A stretch of 64,000 nt of DNA, from positions 59,778-123,777 of the forward strand of contig JAIOHL010000169.1 of NCBI GenBank assembly GCA_019913005.1, given 5' to 3'. The notes under the pieces are model-generated. The model did not search any database. It was not told the DNA's origin and worked only from the letters and a program-made list of their open reading frames with translations. The DNA is from Anaerolineae bacterium (GTDB taxonomy: Bacteria; Chloroflexota; Anaerolineae; Aggregatilineales; J027). Positions 43,267 through 53,137 of the stretch are shown one piece after another. A program made the position numbers and the translations under genes. Positions within the stretch are counted from its first letter, which is position 1; the number at the start of each line of letters is the position of its first letter.

Positions 43267-43280
43267 TTTTACCACTATCA

Positions 43281-43320
43281 GGCAATCCTTTCGATGCTTT
43301 TTGGGGCAGAAAGGGTTGCC
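43281..43320 (+). other. hairpin between small ORF and recombinase
   Basis: GGCAATCCTTTC pairs with GAAAGGGTTGCC (one G-T pair) around a 16-base loop, followed by TGTTTTC. It may act as a weak terminator or a translational regulator of the recombinase. Confidence 0.4.
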
Positions 43321-43352
43321 TGTTTTCATTCTTTGAAAAGGAGATATGAACA

Positions 43353-45113
43353 GTGGTCAAAAAAGCAGCTATCTATGCCAGAGTCAGCAGAGAAGAACAA
43401 GCCCAAAATTATAGTCTTCCCACTCAGCTACAATCTTGCCGCGATTATGCAACCGAACACGGTTATGAGGTCGTGGCTGAATTCGTGGATGCCTATACTG
43501 GAACTGAGTTTGACCGCCCACAATTTAATGAGCTAAAAAAGCTGGCAGGTATCGTTGACGCAGTTATTATTCACGATACAGACCGCCTCTCACGCGATGC
43601 TGTAGATATGGCAAACTTCAACCGCGACTTTTTAGCAAAGAACACGTTGGTAAAGTTTGTGAACTTTAGCATTGATACCTCAACAACAATGGGTCAAGCC
43701 TTTTTATTTTTACAGGGCATTTACGCTCAGGAGGAGAATGCCAAAAGAGTTGAACGTACTGTAAGGGCTAAAAAGGCCCGCGCTGCATCTGGCAAAGTCA
43801 TGATGTGTACCGTCGCGCCATATGGATACGATTACGACTCTGAAACCTGCCAATTAGTCATCAATGAAGAAGAAGCCCAGATTGTACGTCAAATTTTCCA
43901 GTGGTATGTTTACGGGGATGAAAACGGTAAGCGACTTGGCATCGGCGGAATTGCTAGTCGTTTGAGTGATATGAAAGTCCCGACAAAGCATGATAAGACA
44001 GGCTTTAAGAAGAGCAAAAAGCTATATGGAGTGTGGGGTTATTCGTCTGTCAACAAAATAATTCATGGCGAACATTATGCGGGGACTTGGTATGCAGGAA
44101 AAGAGAAGCGGCGAAAGGCCAGAAATGGCTTACAGAAAACCAAAAGCGTCATGAATGACCGTAGTGAGTGGATTGGTGTTTCTGTGCCCGCCATTGTGCT
44201 GCGTGAGTTGTGGGAGGCCGCCCAAGATCAAGCTCAACACAATGCTTCATATTCCAAACGAAACACAAAGCGACCCTATTTGCTTGCTGGTAGATTGACT
44301 TGTGCGATGTGTGGTTCAACGTTTCGTTGCAGAGGCGATTATCGTTGGCACGAAAATGGGATTGGCTACTACCCCTGTATGGGGCAAGAACGTACCCATT
44401 CAGCGGATAGACGAACTGTCACCTGCCACCGTAGCCTAAAACAAGATAAAACGGAAGCGATGGTCTGGGAAGCGATTATAAAAATGTTGCTCAACCCCGA
44501 CGCTATTCTTGAGGTTATTAAGCAGCGTCGCGCCGAGATCCAAGAGGAGGAGGCAGCAATCAAGGAATACTTGCGCGGTTGTGAGACTAGGTTAATCAAC
44601 CTCGGAAATCAACAGAAAAGATTACTTGATTTGTACTTGGACGAAAAACTTTCGAGGGACATGCTTGACGAAAGACTGGCGCACATCACTAACGAACAGG
44701 AACTTTATCAAAAGAAAAAAGCCGATTTGGAACAGCGCCTCACCATCATGGATTTAACCGCCGACCAAGAAGAACAAGTGAAACTCTTTTGTGACCAAGC
44801 TACTGTAGGCATTGACCACTTTACTTTTGAGGACAAGCAAATGGTCATTGAAATGCTCAATATCAAAGGGATTGTATATCGAGGTGAAACTGAAACTGAG
44901 GACGTTATTGTTTTGACTGGTTTTATACCAACAATCGAATTGCGATTTGGTGAATTTGATACCATACCTCACTCATTGCATGGTGGCAATTCTGGCAGTG
45001 TGTCAATTGCAACCACACAATCGAAATCGTGTGGTGGGGTGCGCGAAAGGGCCTCGACTGAATCAGGGGGTGATCACCGGGGAGCAAATCAGCGACAGAG
45101 TAGATACGGGTAA
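43353..45113 (+). CDS. large serine recombinase (site-specific integrase)
   Basis: The 586-residue protein has an N-terminal resolvase catalytic domain (IYARVSREEQ with nucleophile S12; HDTDRLSRD), a recombinase domain (~155-250), a zinc ribbon (CAMCGSTFRCRG and later Cys), a coiled coil (~380-450) and a C-terminal part. It integrates the element into comM. The last ~29 codons lie in comM antisense sequence, so the C-terminus differs between integrated and circular forms. GTG start with AAGGAG upstream. Confidence 0.9.
   Translation: MVKKAAIYARVSREEQAQNYSLPTQLQSCRDYATEHGYEVVAEFVDAYTGTEFDRPQFNELKKLAGIVDAVIIHDTDRLSRDAVDMANFNRDFLAKNTLVKFVNFSIDTSTTMGQAFLFLQGIYAQEENAKRVERTVRAKKARAASGKVMMCTVAPYGYDYDSETCQLVINEEEAQIVRQIFQWYVYGDENGKRLGIGGIASRLSDMKVPTKHDKTGFKKSKKLYGVWGYSSVNKIIHGEHYAGTWYAGKEKRRKARNGLQKTKSVMNDRSEWIGVSVPAIVLRELWEAAQDQAQHNASYSKRNTKRPYLLAGRLTCAMCGSTFRCRGDYRWHENGIGYYPCMGQERTHSADRRTVTCHRSLKQDKTEAMVWEAIIKMLLNPDAILEVIKQRRAEIQEEEAAIKEYLRGCETRLINLGNQQKRLLDLYLDEKLSRDMLDERLAHITNEQELYQKKKADLEQRLTIMDLTADQEEQVKLFCDQATVGIDHFTFEDKQMVIEMLNIKGIVYRGETETEDVIVLTGFIPTIELRFGEFDTIPHSLHGGNSGSVSIATTQSKSCGGVRERASTESGGDHRGANQRQSRYG
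45013..45034. other. attachment-site junction of the element with comM
   Basis: CCACAC (45013-45018) and GTGTGG (45029-45034) flank AATCGAAATC. The right part encodes the comM PHHTIS motif; the left part belongs to the element. The crossover is probably within the central ATCGAAAT region. The other junction is outside the window. Confidence 0.65.
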
Positions 45114-45867
45114 CTTCAAGAGCTTCGGAAATCGCCATCTTGGGCAAAATGCCGGGGAGGGCACGTGCTAAAAGTGTCTTGCCGACACCGGGGCTACCAA
45201 CCATCAAAACATTGTGCGAACCAGCCGCCGAAACTTCGAGACCCCGCTTGACATGTTCTTGACCTTTTATATCTTGAAAGTCTACTAATCCTTGCATTAA
45301 TTGACTTTCACCATACAAGCCGGAGCTATCGCGGTTGTAGGGTGGAATCACGTTGAGGTCATAGAGGTGTTCGACCAATTGACCGAGGGTCTCGACGGGG
45401 ATAATTTCAATATCGGGGACCAGCGAGGCTTGCGAAGCATCATCAGCAGGGACATAGGCCCGCTCAAAACCGCTTTCCCATGCCTTATGCACCATCGAAA
45501 GGATGCCCCGTACATGCCGGACGCGCCCATCTAGGCCCAATTCACCCAGAAAAACCGCGCCTTCAGTGGTTGGAATGGGTAGTTGATCGGTTGCACACAA
45601 CACCCCAACCGCCATTGGTAAATCATAAGCAGGGCCTTCTTTGCGGAGGTCAGCGGGGGCGAGGTTGACGATGTAGCGCTGATTATTGAAAGTTAGGCCT
45701 GTGTTCTTGATGGCGGCTCGGACACGCTCACGGCTTTCTTGTACGGCGGTATCGGGCAGACCGACCACCTGAAAAGCAGGTAGACTGGAGGCCGAGTAGT
45801 CTACCTGCACTTCAACGATTTCACCCTCTAGGCCAAGCAAGGCACATGAGTGAACAACTGCCAGCAT
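45023..45867 (-). pseudogene. comM: comM (Mg-chelatase-like helicase), truncated by the element
   Basis: The first ~282 residues of ComM are intact: a Lon-like N-terminal domain (MLAVVHSCALLGLEGEIVEV onward), LAPADLRKEGPAYDLPMAVG, and the AAA+ Walker A VGSPGVGKTLLARALPG. The frame runs to PFRAPHHTIS and then enters element DNA, ending after a short foreign tail at 44923. ComM is a branch-migration helicase used in natural transformation, so the host probably lost this function while integrated. Confidence 0.9.
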
Positions 45868-45954
45868 GTGTTTTTATCCTGAGTCATGAAATGATAGCTA
45901 GTAGCGCAGTGTATTATGAACGACGTTCCATTCCTGCGCTACCAACGGAATCAT

Positions 45955-47337
45955 CTAAGCCTCAGCGGGGGTTAATTCTTCTTCACTGATTGGAAAATCG
46001 CGCGTTACTTCCCACTTGGGGAGGTGATAGGTACGTTCAGCTTCTTCAGCAAGCTCGGCGCGGAAATTGGGATGAGCAATGTCTACCAACGCCATCGCGC
46101 GGTCACGGATGGTGCGCCCATACAAATCGGCAATCCCATATTCTGTCGCTACAAAATGCACATCGTTGCGGGTTGTAACAACGCCAGCGCCGGATTTCAA
46201 AACTGGCACAATGCGACTGACTGTATCGTCCTTCGCGGTGCTTGGCAGGGCGATAATGGGCAATCCACCTTTGCTACGGGCCGCCCCACGAACAAAGTCC
46301 AATTGACCGCCGACACCTGAATAGAAGTAGGGGCCAATGCTGTCCGCGCAAACTTGCCCGGTCAAATCCACTTCAATCGCGGAATTGATAGCGACCATCT
46401 TATCATTTTTGGCGATGAGGTAGGGGTCGTTGACATATTCGGTAGGGTGGATTTCGACAATCGGATTGTCATTTACAAAATTATAGAGCCGTTTCGTGCC
46501 GAGCATAAACCCTGCGATGATCTTGCCGGGGTGGAACGTCTTACGTTCGCAGGTGATGACCCCTTTATTGACCAAATCAATCACGCCGTCGGAAAATAGC
46601 TCAGTGTGGACACCCAGATGTTTGTGATTGGTAAGGTAATGCAGCACCGCCGTCGGAATACCACCGATTCCGGTTTGCAGACATGCCCCATCTGGAATCA
46701 GGGCTGCGATATGACGGGCAATACGGTCAGTGATTTCGCCACCAGCCGCCATATGAATTTCGGGCAGTTCATAATCTACTTCGACAATATAGTCGAGTTT
46801 GGAGACGTGAATGAAACTGTCACCGAGAGTGCGCGGCATCTTGGGGTTGACTTCGGCGATGATGATTTTGGCAGAGTAGGCAGCAGTTCTGGTGACACCG
46901 ACTTCAATGCCAAACGAGCAGTAGCCGTGATCGTCGGGTGGACTGACCTGAATCAGCGCCACATCAATCGGCAGGCGGCCTGATGAAAATAGCCCCGGGA
47001 TTTCCGAGAGGAAAGCAGGGGTAAAGTCGGCACGTCCATCATTGACGGCTTGACGCACATTCTCACTAATGAACAAGGTGTTGACGCGCAGATGGGGGGT
47101 CATTGCGGGCGCGACATACTCACTGCCTGCCATTGCCAAGACCTGCACGATTTCCACATCGCACAGATTGGGGGCATAGTCTACTAATGCTTTGAGCAGG
47201 GTTTGGGGAACTGAGCAGTTGCCAGTCAGAAAAACACGATTTTTGTTTTTAATCATGCTGATGGCTTTAGCTGCGGATACAAGTTTTGGCTGATATTGGT
47301 TAAGCCATTCCATTTGTGTGGCCTCCGGTAACTTCAT
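45955..47337 (-). CDS. acetyl-CoA hydrolase/4-hydroxybutyrate CoA-transferase family
   Basis: This 460-residue protein matches the family: a GNCSVPQTLLKALVDYAP N-terminus, VSPPDDHGYCSFG, VHTELFSDGVIDLV with the likely nucleophilic Glu, and SGVGGQLDFVRGA. These enzymes move CoA between acyl groups. The first host gene after comM on the same strand, it probably belongs to fermentation or fatty-acid handling with EtfAB and acyl-CoA dehydrogenase nearby. Confidence 0.9.
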   Translation of the reverse strand: MKLPEATQMEWLNQYQPKLVSAAKAISMIKNKNRVFLTGNCSVPQTLLKALVDYAPNLCDVEIVQVLAMAGSEYVAPAMTPHLRVNTLFISENVRQAVNDGRADFTPAFLSEIPGLFSSGRLPIDVALIQVSPPDDHGYCSFGIEVGVTRTAAYSAKIIIAEVNPKMPRTLGDSFIHVSKLDYIVEVDYELPEIHMAAGGEITDRIARHIAALIPDGACLQTGIGGIPTAVLHYLTNHKHLGVHTELFSDGVIDLVNKGVITCERKTFHPGKIIAGFMLGTKRLYNFVNDNPIVEIHPTEYVNDPYLIAKNDKMVAINSAIEVDLTGQVCADSIGPYFYSGVGGQLDFVRGAARSKGGLPIIALPSTAKDDTVSRIVPVLKSGAGVVTTRNDVHFVATEYGIADLYGRTIRDRAMALVDIAHPNFRAELAEEAERTYHLPKWEVTRDFPISEEELTPAEA

Positions 47338-47557
47338 CTGATCGGTAAAGCTGGTGAGTTTTAATTGGCAAAGTAAGTCTCACTCCTTCTGTCAGACTTG
47401 ATACTAAAAGTATTGGGTCAGATTTGTCAGTTCAAAATGAGACTATCCGCGTAGGCCGAAAGTCACTCTTTTTTCATTCGGTGGGTATGGGGTGGTCACA
47501 CATCCGAATGCGGGGTAGACTTCAAGGTGCATTTCTTCCTCCAAAGGAGCTTTTTAC

Positions 47558-48466
47558 GTGTTGACTCGTGCAGCCACTTCTAACACCCTTCAGGCGATTC
47601 TTAAGCTGACCCGCTGGCAAGAATTTTGGGCTTTTACGTCCATCCTAACGTGGTTAGGAGGTCTGTTGGCCTATGAAGTGCGTAGCGCGACCTTAGACTG
47701 GCGTTTATTTGTGGTGTTTATCGCCAATATGAGCGCGATGGCCTATGCCTTTATGATTAATGATATTGAGGACGCGGTGGATGATACCCATGACCCAGAT
47801 CGCGCCCGCCGTAATCCAATTTCCAGCGGCGAGCTTTCCAAAAAAGTGGGTTGGACAGCCTCGATTATCATGTTTGGCTTATCGGCGGTTTGTTACGCGC
47901 TGGCCGGGTGGCGGGCTTTTGCGGTGGGGGCAATTATCTTGATTTTGGCGCATCTCTATTCTTGGCATTTGGTGCGGCTAAAAGCACGTCCACTGGTGGA
48001 TATTTTGTCGCACGCCATGTTTCTGAGTACCCTGTTATTTTTGGCGGCGTTTTTTATCTACACCACCCATATAGGCTATTTATGGACGATGGTCTTGGGT
48101 ACGTTTTTGATTTCGGCCTATGGTCAACTGTATAACCAAGTGCGGGATTATGAGGCCGACCGAGCAGCTGGACTCCATAACACTGCCAGTGTTTTAGGTC
48201 TACGCATCACGCAAATCCTAGCCCCGGCTTCCGTGGTAGGAGCATTATTGGGTTTCTTGGCAGCAATTTTATTGGGGGCATTCCCCATCTGGCTGTTGCC
48301 AGTATTGATCGTGACGATAATTGTAGTGCATATTGCCCTGCGAAATGTAAAAACGGATATGCGGGGTAGCGAGACTGATGATAATATTGCATTAGTACAA
48401 CGCGAGTTCTTGACTGTCGTCAATACCTTGATGCTAGTATGGTTGATTGTAGCGTTGGTTTCATGA
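47558..48466 (+). CDS. UbiA-family prenyltransferase
   Basis: This 302-residue membrane protein has nine or so hydrophobic segments and the two Asp-rich motifs NDIEDAVDDTHDPDRA and YNQVRDYEADRAAG that bind prenyl diphosphate through Mg. It starts at GTG with AAAGGAG 8 bp upstream. The acceptor (quinone, chlorophyll or lipid) cannot be read from the sequence. Confidence 0.85.
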   Translation: MLTRAATSNTLQAILKLTRWQEFWAFTSILTWLGGLLAYEVRSATLDWRLFVVFIANMSAMAYAFMINDIEDAVDDTHDPDRARRNPISSGELSKKVGWTASIIMFGLSAVCYALAGWRAFAVGAIILILAHLYSWHLVRLKARPLVDILSHAMFLSTLLFLAAFFIYTTHIGYLWTMVLGTFLISAYGQLYNQVRDYEADRAAGLHNTASVLGLRITQILAPASVVGALLGFLAAILLGAFPIWLLPVLIVTIIVVHIALRNVKTDMRGSETDDNIALVQREFLTVVNTLMLVWLIVALVS

Positions 48467-48490
48467 ATTAGTGCAAGTTCGAATCTATCT

Positions 48491-50842
48491 ATGGAAGCTC
48501 TGACCCAAATTGCTTTAGACGCACTGCCATGTAAATTGGTATGGTTCATTGCGCGTCGTGAACAATTTTTGTATACCCATTCAATCAGTGCTAATGGCGG
48601 CCCCGATACTGAAAATTTGTTTTTGTGGCTTATTTACAGCTATTGGCCTGATAAGCGGTTCCCCTATAAGCACAGTGATAACCCGCTGGCTGAAATCTTG
48701 CTCAATAATGTGTCGCTGGTCAATCTCCATGCCGATCAGTTAAAGACGGTTAATGGAGGAGCGCCCATTGCAAAAGCCCTAAAGCAGCTTGAATTGGATT
48801 ACATCAGCCTTTTCCCGGTGATTGGGCCACATGACGAACCGTTCGGCCTGCTGGTGACGGCTGCCTCCCAAGATGAAATATTGGACGATGGGCCGTCGCA
48901 AAAAATGACCCAACTCCTATGTCGCCAAGCCGTTTTGCAGCTTGAAAATGAACGACTGACGGAGAAAAGCGACATCACTGAGGCCTATCGGCGTGAGCAG
49001 GAATTAGAGCAACAGACCAAACGCCTCGAAGCGCTCAATCAAGCCTCCCGTGCGATCAGTTCCGCGCTGTCTCTGCCGGAGGTAGTGGAGACGATCCTGT
49101 CTTCTGCGAAACAAGTTGTACAAAGCGTCGTCGCTTCAATCTTGCTACGTGATTCGGATAACCCGGATGAGTTGATTTATGTGGCGACAGTTGGCCCCTA
49201 TGCTGAAACGCGACACGGCCAACGTATCCCATTGGGGCACGGTATACCGGGGTGGGTCGCTTTTCAAGCCCAGCCACTGCTTATTCAGGATGTCGTCAAC
49301 GATCCCCTCTTTGGCCCCGATATTTTTCGTGACCCCCATCTCAATATCAATTCCGTTGCGGCTGTGCCACTCAAAAGTGCCGATACTGTAATTGGTGTGT
49401 TAGAGGTCATTAATAAGGAATTGGGGGTCTTTAACGAAGGGGATTTGGCCGTATTGGAAAGCCTCGGCGCATCTGCGGCTGTCGCTATTCATAATGCCAG
49501 TCTCCATGACCAAACCCAACGTCGCCTAACAGAACTGGGGATTTTGTTGGAGGCGAGTGAAGCGGTCTCGACGACGATGGAATTTGAAATCATCTTGGAA
49601 CACATCATTAGTCGTTTGCGAGAGACTCTTGATATTCAACGCACGCTGCTCATCACTCATGATATTGACCGGAATCGCTGGGTAAGTCGGGCGGAAGTTG
49701 TCCTTTCTATCCCCTCGAATTTGCACGATACGGTAGAAATACGCCGTACCACATGGGATAACACACAAGCACCAGTCTGGGATTTGGAACAATATCCCAT
49801 CATGCAATCGGTAGTGTCGGAAGGTCAGCCCTATTTTGTACTGGTGGATAACGACAAAAACCTGCCGGGGGATCAGGTTTATTTGCGGAGCATGGGAGTC
49901 GGGGGATGTCTGATCGTGCCACTCATCACCTATGGGCAGATTGTCGGCCTATTGTTGTTGATGACCCATGAACGTCGCCCCTTTGATTCCAGCGAATTTT
50001 CCTTGTGTCAAGGGATCGCCAATATCGTGGCGAACGCACTGGAAAACGTCAATCTCTATTCCTCTTTGGATCAACGGGCTAAGTCTCTCGAAAAGGCGTA
50101 TCGGGAACTTGAGGATAATGACCGCATTAAAGACCAACTGCTGCAAAATCTATCGCACGAACTCAGTACCCCGCTGACGCATGTGTTGGGTTATATGAGT
50201 CTGTTGATTGATGGGCATTTTGGCGAACTGAATGTTGAGCAACTCAAAACCTCCGAGTTGGTGATTCAAAAATCCCAGCGGATTGCGGATTTGGTCAAAG
50301 ACATTATCGCCGCGCATTCCACTAGCAGCGGGATGCTCGATTTCGCTACGGCGCGGTTGGAACAGGTGGCTACCTTAGCGGCCCGTTCGTTAAGCGGAAA
50401 AGCTGAATCTGCCAATATTCGCATCTTGCTACGTGCCCAACCCAATTTGCCGTCAGTCACGATTGACCGGGTCAAGATTACTGAAGTATTTGAAGCCCTG
50501 ATTGACAACGCCATCAAATTTAGTGAGGGCGGATCAAGCATCGAAATTACGATTGTGGATACCAACTCGCCGATGGTACAAGTTAGTGTACGCGACGAGG
50601 GCATTGGCATTCCCCCCGAAGAACACGAGCGGATTTTCCGCCGGTTTTATCAAGTGGATGGCAGCACCACCCGACAATTTGGCGGGACAGGGCTGGGCCT
50701 TGCTATTGCTGCCAGTGTCATCAAGGGGCACGGCGGTAAAATTTGGGTGGAAAGTGAAGTGGGGCAGGGCGCCTGTTTCTTTTTTACCATCCCCAAGGCA
50801 ACCTCTCCTGCTCCAGTTGACCGTCATGAGGCATTGGCCTAA
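48491..50842 (+). CDS. GAF-domain sensor histidine kinase
   Basis: This 783-residue cytosolic kinase has two to three GAF domains (~60-165, ~195-340 and ~355-510), a short coiled coil, HisKA with phospho-His in SHELSTPLTHVLGYM (~555) and a HATPase (~645-770: ALIDNAIKFSE, RDEGIGIPPEEHERIF, GGTGLGLAI). The GAF domains should sense small molecules or redox state. The start lies 25 bp after the UbiA gene. No response regulator is directly adjacent. Confidence 0.9.
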   Translation: MEALTQIALDALPCKLVWFIARREQFLYTHSISANGGPDTENLFLWLIYSYWPDKRFPYKHSDNPLAEILLNNVSLVNLHADQLKTVNGGAPIAKALKQLELDYISLFPVIGPHDEPFGLLVTAASQDEILDDGPSQKMTQLLCRQAVLQLENERLTEKSDITEAYRREQELEQQTKRLEALNQASRAISSALSLPEVVETILSSAKQVVQSVVASILLRDSDNPDELIYVATVGPYAETRHGQRIPLGHGIPGWVAFQAQPLLIQDVVNDPLFGPDIFRDPHLNINSVAAVPLKSADTVIGVLEVINKELGVFNEGDLAVLESLGASAAVAIHNASLHDQTQRRLTELGILLEASEAVSTTMEFEIILEHIISRLRETLDIQRTLLITHDIDRNRWVSRAEVVLSIPSNLHDTVEIRRTTWDNTQAPVWDLEQYPIMQSVVSEGQPYFVLVDNDKNLPGDQVYLRSMGVGGCLIVPLITYGQIVGLLLLMTHERRPFDSSEFSLCQGIANIVANALENVNLYSSLDQRAKSLEKAYRELEDNDRIKDQLLQNLSHELSTPLTHVLGYMSLLIDGHFGELNVEQLKTSELVIQKSQRIADLVKDIIAAHSTSSGMLDFATARLEQVATLAARSLSGKAESANIRILLRAQPNLPSVTIDRVKITEVFEALIDNAIKFSEGGSSIEITIVDTNSPMVQVSVRDEGIGIPPEEHERIFRRFYQVDGSTTRQFGGTGLGLAIAASVIKGHGGKIWVESEVGQGACFFFTIPKATSPAPVDRHEALA

Positions 50843-50921
50843 TCTCTGCGAAACTTGATAATCGAGAAAAACGTATAATGAATTTAGACCGATTTTTTGG
50901 CTAAAGGCGGGTTATTTTGCT

Positions 50922-51272
50922 ATGAAAGATATTGGACGATTTATTGCGACAGGAACGATCTGGCTGGTTTTTTTGGGGGTCATGATTGCGGTTTTTGAAT
51001 CCAATGCTAATAGCAATATTGGTGGAGGAAACCTTGTGGCGATTATCGCTATTCTGGCGATTGCCGCTACCATAGCCACCTTAGGGGTCAATAATCATGA
51101 TTTTACTTCTGGGGATCAGAGCCGCGAAGAAGCCGAGCGCAAAAAACTCAAACGCACCGAGCAGGGCCGTATCGAACGCCTGATGCAGTTGATGGACGAA
51201 GATGATATTGTCGAATTGGAAGAGGTACTCAAAGAGCGCGAGGTCGCCGCAATTCGACGGACGGATAATTAA
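50922..51272 (+). CDS. hypothetical small membrane protein
   Basis: This 116-residue protein has two membrane helices (~8-26 and ~37-55) and a charged C-terminal coiled coil (REEAERKKLKRTEQGRIERLMQLMDEDD). No family is recognised. It is followed by a terminator. Confidence 0.65.
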   Translation: MKDIGRFIATGTIWLVFLGVMIAVFESNANSNIGGGNLVAIIAILAIAATIATLGVNNHDFTSGDQSREEAERKKLKRTEQGRIERLMQLMDEDDIVELEEVLKEREVAAIRRTDN

Positions 51273-51305
51273 AAAGCCGAGGCATAAAACCCCCCGGCCT
51301 TTTGT
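51271..51305. terminator. bidirectional terminator between convergent genes
   Basis: AAAAAGCCG and CGGCCTTTT form an imperfect hairpin with a T-run on both strands, between the small membrane-protein gene and etfA. Confidence 0.7.
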
Positions 51306-51316
51306 TTTCTAGTGAA

Positions 51317-52285
51317 TTACTTGCCCAAGCGTTCCTTAAATGCCTTTGTCAATTCCGGTAGGAACTCGAACAAGTCATGCACGACGCCATAACGGGCCAG
51401 TTTGAAAATGGGGGCTTCCCCATCTTTGTTGATCGCCACGATGGTTTTGCTGGTACGCATCCCCGCTTGATGTTGAATCGCGCCGGAAATCCCACACGCA
51501 ATATATAAATCAGGGCTGACAACCTTACCCGTTTGCCCCACTTGATGGGCATAGGGAATCCATCCGGCGTCCACTGTGGCACGGCTGGCTCCAACGGCAC
51601 CACCCAAAACTGCCGCTAGTTCACGCACGGGTTTGAAACCATCTGGTCCGCCAACGCCACGTCCACCAGACACGATAATCGCCGCATCCGACAAATTGAC
51701 CTGTCCAACGCTTTCCTCAAATGACACCTGTTTGGTCGCAATCTGGTCTTCACTTAGCACCGGGGCGACACTGCTGACCTCTCCGCTGCGGCTGGTATCG
51801 GGAGCAAGGGCCTTAAATGCACGGTTACGGAGGGTGGCGAACTGTGGGCCACTGCCCACATAGGCTTCGGTGGAGATGACCTTACCAGAATACACCGCCC
51901 GGGCCGCCACCAGCTTGCCGCCTTCGACCTTCAAATCGGTGACATCACTCAGGATACCCACATCCAAATCGGCGGAAGCACCCCCCATGACCTCGCGGCC
52001 TCGCACTGTCGCGGCAGCCAACACAAAGTCAGGGTTGTTATCTTTCACGACCTTTGACAGCAGGGCGGTGTACGGTTCGGCACGGAAATCCGCCAGCGTC
52101 GCATCATCGGCCTTAATGACCTTTTTTGCGCCATAGGCAAAGGCTTCTTTGACCACTTCATCCACGCCCTTGCCAAATACCAACGCGGTGACATCGCCGA
52201 GCGTGCTGCCAAGACCAAGCGCCTCACGGGAGGCCTGCACCAATTTGCCATTAAAATGTTCTGCCCAGACAAAAACGTTCGCCAT
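51317..52285 (-). CDS. etfA: electron transfer flavoprotein alpha subunit
   Basis: This 322-residue protein has the EtfA layout: an N-terminal ETF domain and a C-terminal FAD-binding region with GGRGVGGPDGFKPVRELA, GASRATVDAGWIPYAHQVGQ and ISGAIQHQAGMRTSKTIVAIN. It forms a heterodimer with EtfB, encoded 2 bp upstream, and carries electrons from acyl-CoA dehydrogenases. Confidence 0.95.
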   Translation of the reverse strand: MANVFVWAEHFNGKLVQASREALGLGSTLGDVTALVFGKGVDEVVKEAFAYGAKKVIKADDATLADFRAEPYTALLSKVVKDNNPDFVLAAATVRGREVMGGASADLDVGILSDVTDLKVEGGKLVAARAVYSGKVISTEAYVGSGPQFATLRNRAFKALAPDTSRSGEVSSVAPVLSEDQIATKQVSFEESVGQVNLSDAAIIVSGGRGVGGPDGFKPVRELAAVLGGAVGASRATVDAGWIPYAHQVGQTGKVVSPDLYIACGISGAIQHQAGMRTSKTIVAINKDGEAPIFKLARYGVVHDLFEFLPELTKAFKERLGK

Positions 52286-52287
52286 TG

Positions 52288-53067
52288 TTAAATCACCTTC
52301 GCTTCAATCAGTTTATCCGCCAATTTTGCTGCTTTTTCGGCTGCCGATGCGCCTTCAATAATTTCGACCTCGCCCTCAATCTTGGGAGGATTGGTATAGG
52401 CCGACACTTGGGTCTGGCGTGTACCAGCATCGAGACCGAGATCAGCCAGTGACCACACTGGGATTTCGGCTTTGGCGGCTTTGCGGATACCAATAAACGA
52501 GGGGTATTTGGGTTCGTTGATGTCTTTGAGGACGGCAATCACGGCGGGCAGTTTGCTGGTGACAATCTGTTTGCCCTGTTCCAACATACGCTCGACCTTG
52601 ATGGTCTTAGCCGAAAAATCAATTTCGAGGATTTTGGAGACCGACCCCAAAACCGCATAACCCAATTTGCGGGCGACTTGGTAAACATGGACATCGCTGC
52701 CCAAGTCGGCAAATTCCTTACCGAAAATCACAAGGTCAGCATTGCCCAATTTTTGGATGGCAGCAGCGACGGCTTTGGCATAGAGCAGACTGTCTGCACC
52801 GACCAGCGCGTCATCCCAGACACGGGCGGCTTGGTCGAGGCCAATGGCTAACCCTTGCTTAAGCGCTTCGTTATGCTCCTCCGTGCCAACGGTCAGAATG
52901 GTCGCTTGACCTTTATGGGCTTCTTTTAAGAGAACGGCCTCGGTAACGGCATATTCGTCCCAAGGATTAATCACCATTGCCTCAGTCCATGTGGGTTTGC
53001 CACTGGCGTCCACAGTCACTTTGGCGGCGGTATCAGGCGTAGATTTGGTAACTACTACAACGTGCAA
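52288..53067 (-). CDS. etfB: electron transfer flavoprotein beta subunit
   Basis: This 259-residue protein has EtfB features: MHVVVVTKSTPDTAAKVTVD, NPWDEYAVTEAVLLKE, the ADLVIFGKEFADLGSDVHVY segment and VIAVLKDINEPKYPSF. It lies between the acyl-CoA dehydrogenase and etfA genes on one strand. Confidence 0.95.
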   Translation of the reverse strand: MHVVVVTKSTPDTAAKVTVDASGKPTWTEAMVINPWDEYAVTEAVLLKEAHKGQATILTVGTEEHNEALKQGLAIGLDQAARVWDDALVGADSLLYAKAVAAAIQKLGNADLVIFGKEFADLGSDVHVYQVARKLGYAVLGSVSKILEIDFSAKTIKVERMLEQGKQIVTSKLPAVIAVLKDINEPKYPSFIGIRKAAKAEIPVWSLADLGLDAGTRQTQVSAYTNPPKIEGEVEIIEGASAAEKAAKLADKLIEAKVI

Positions 53068-53137
53068 CTGAAAACCCTCCTAAATTTTTGAATGATAATT
53101 CGAGGGCAGGCTCAAGACATGCCCCGACAAAAACGTT

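Larger units (their letters stand above)
1..45024. mobile_element. integrative (probably conjugative) element, right part, inserted in comM
   Basis: This stretch carries a coupling-type ATPase, ParA partition genes, a replication primase, many cargo modules and, at the right edge, a large serine recombinase abutting a truncated comM. The comM reading frame (minus strand) is normal up to the residues PHHTIS and then loses family similarity at about 45,020-45,028, which fixes the right boundary. The left boundary and the rest of comM are outside the window, so the element is longer than 45 kb. No relaxase is visible here, so conjugation is inferred only from the ATPase. Confidence 0.8.

Noticed and set aside
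45301..45668. Plus-strand frames opposite comM
   Set aside because: They are antisense shadows of a conserved coding region.
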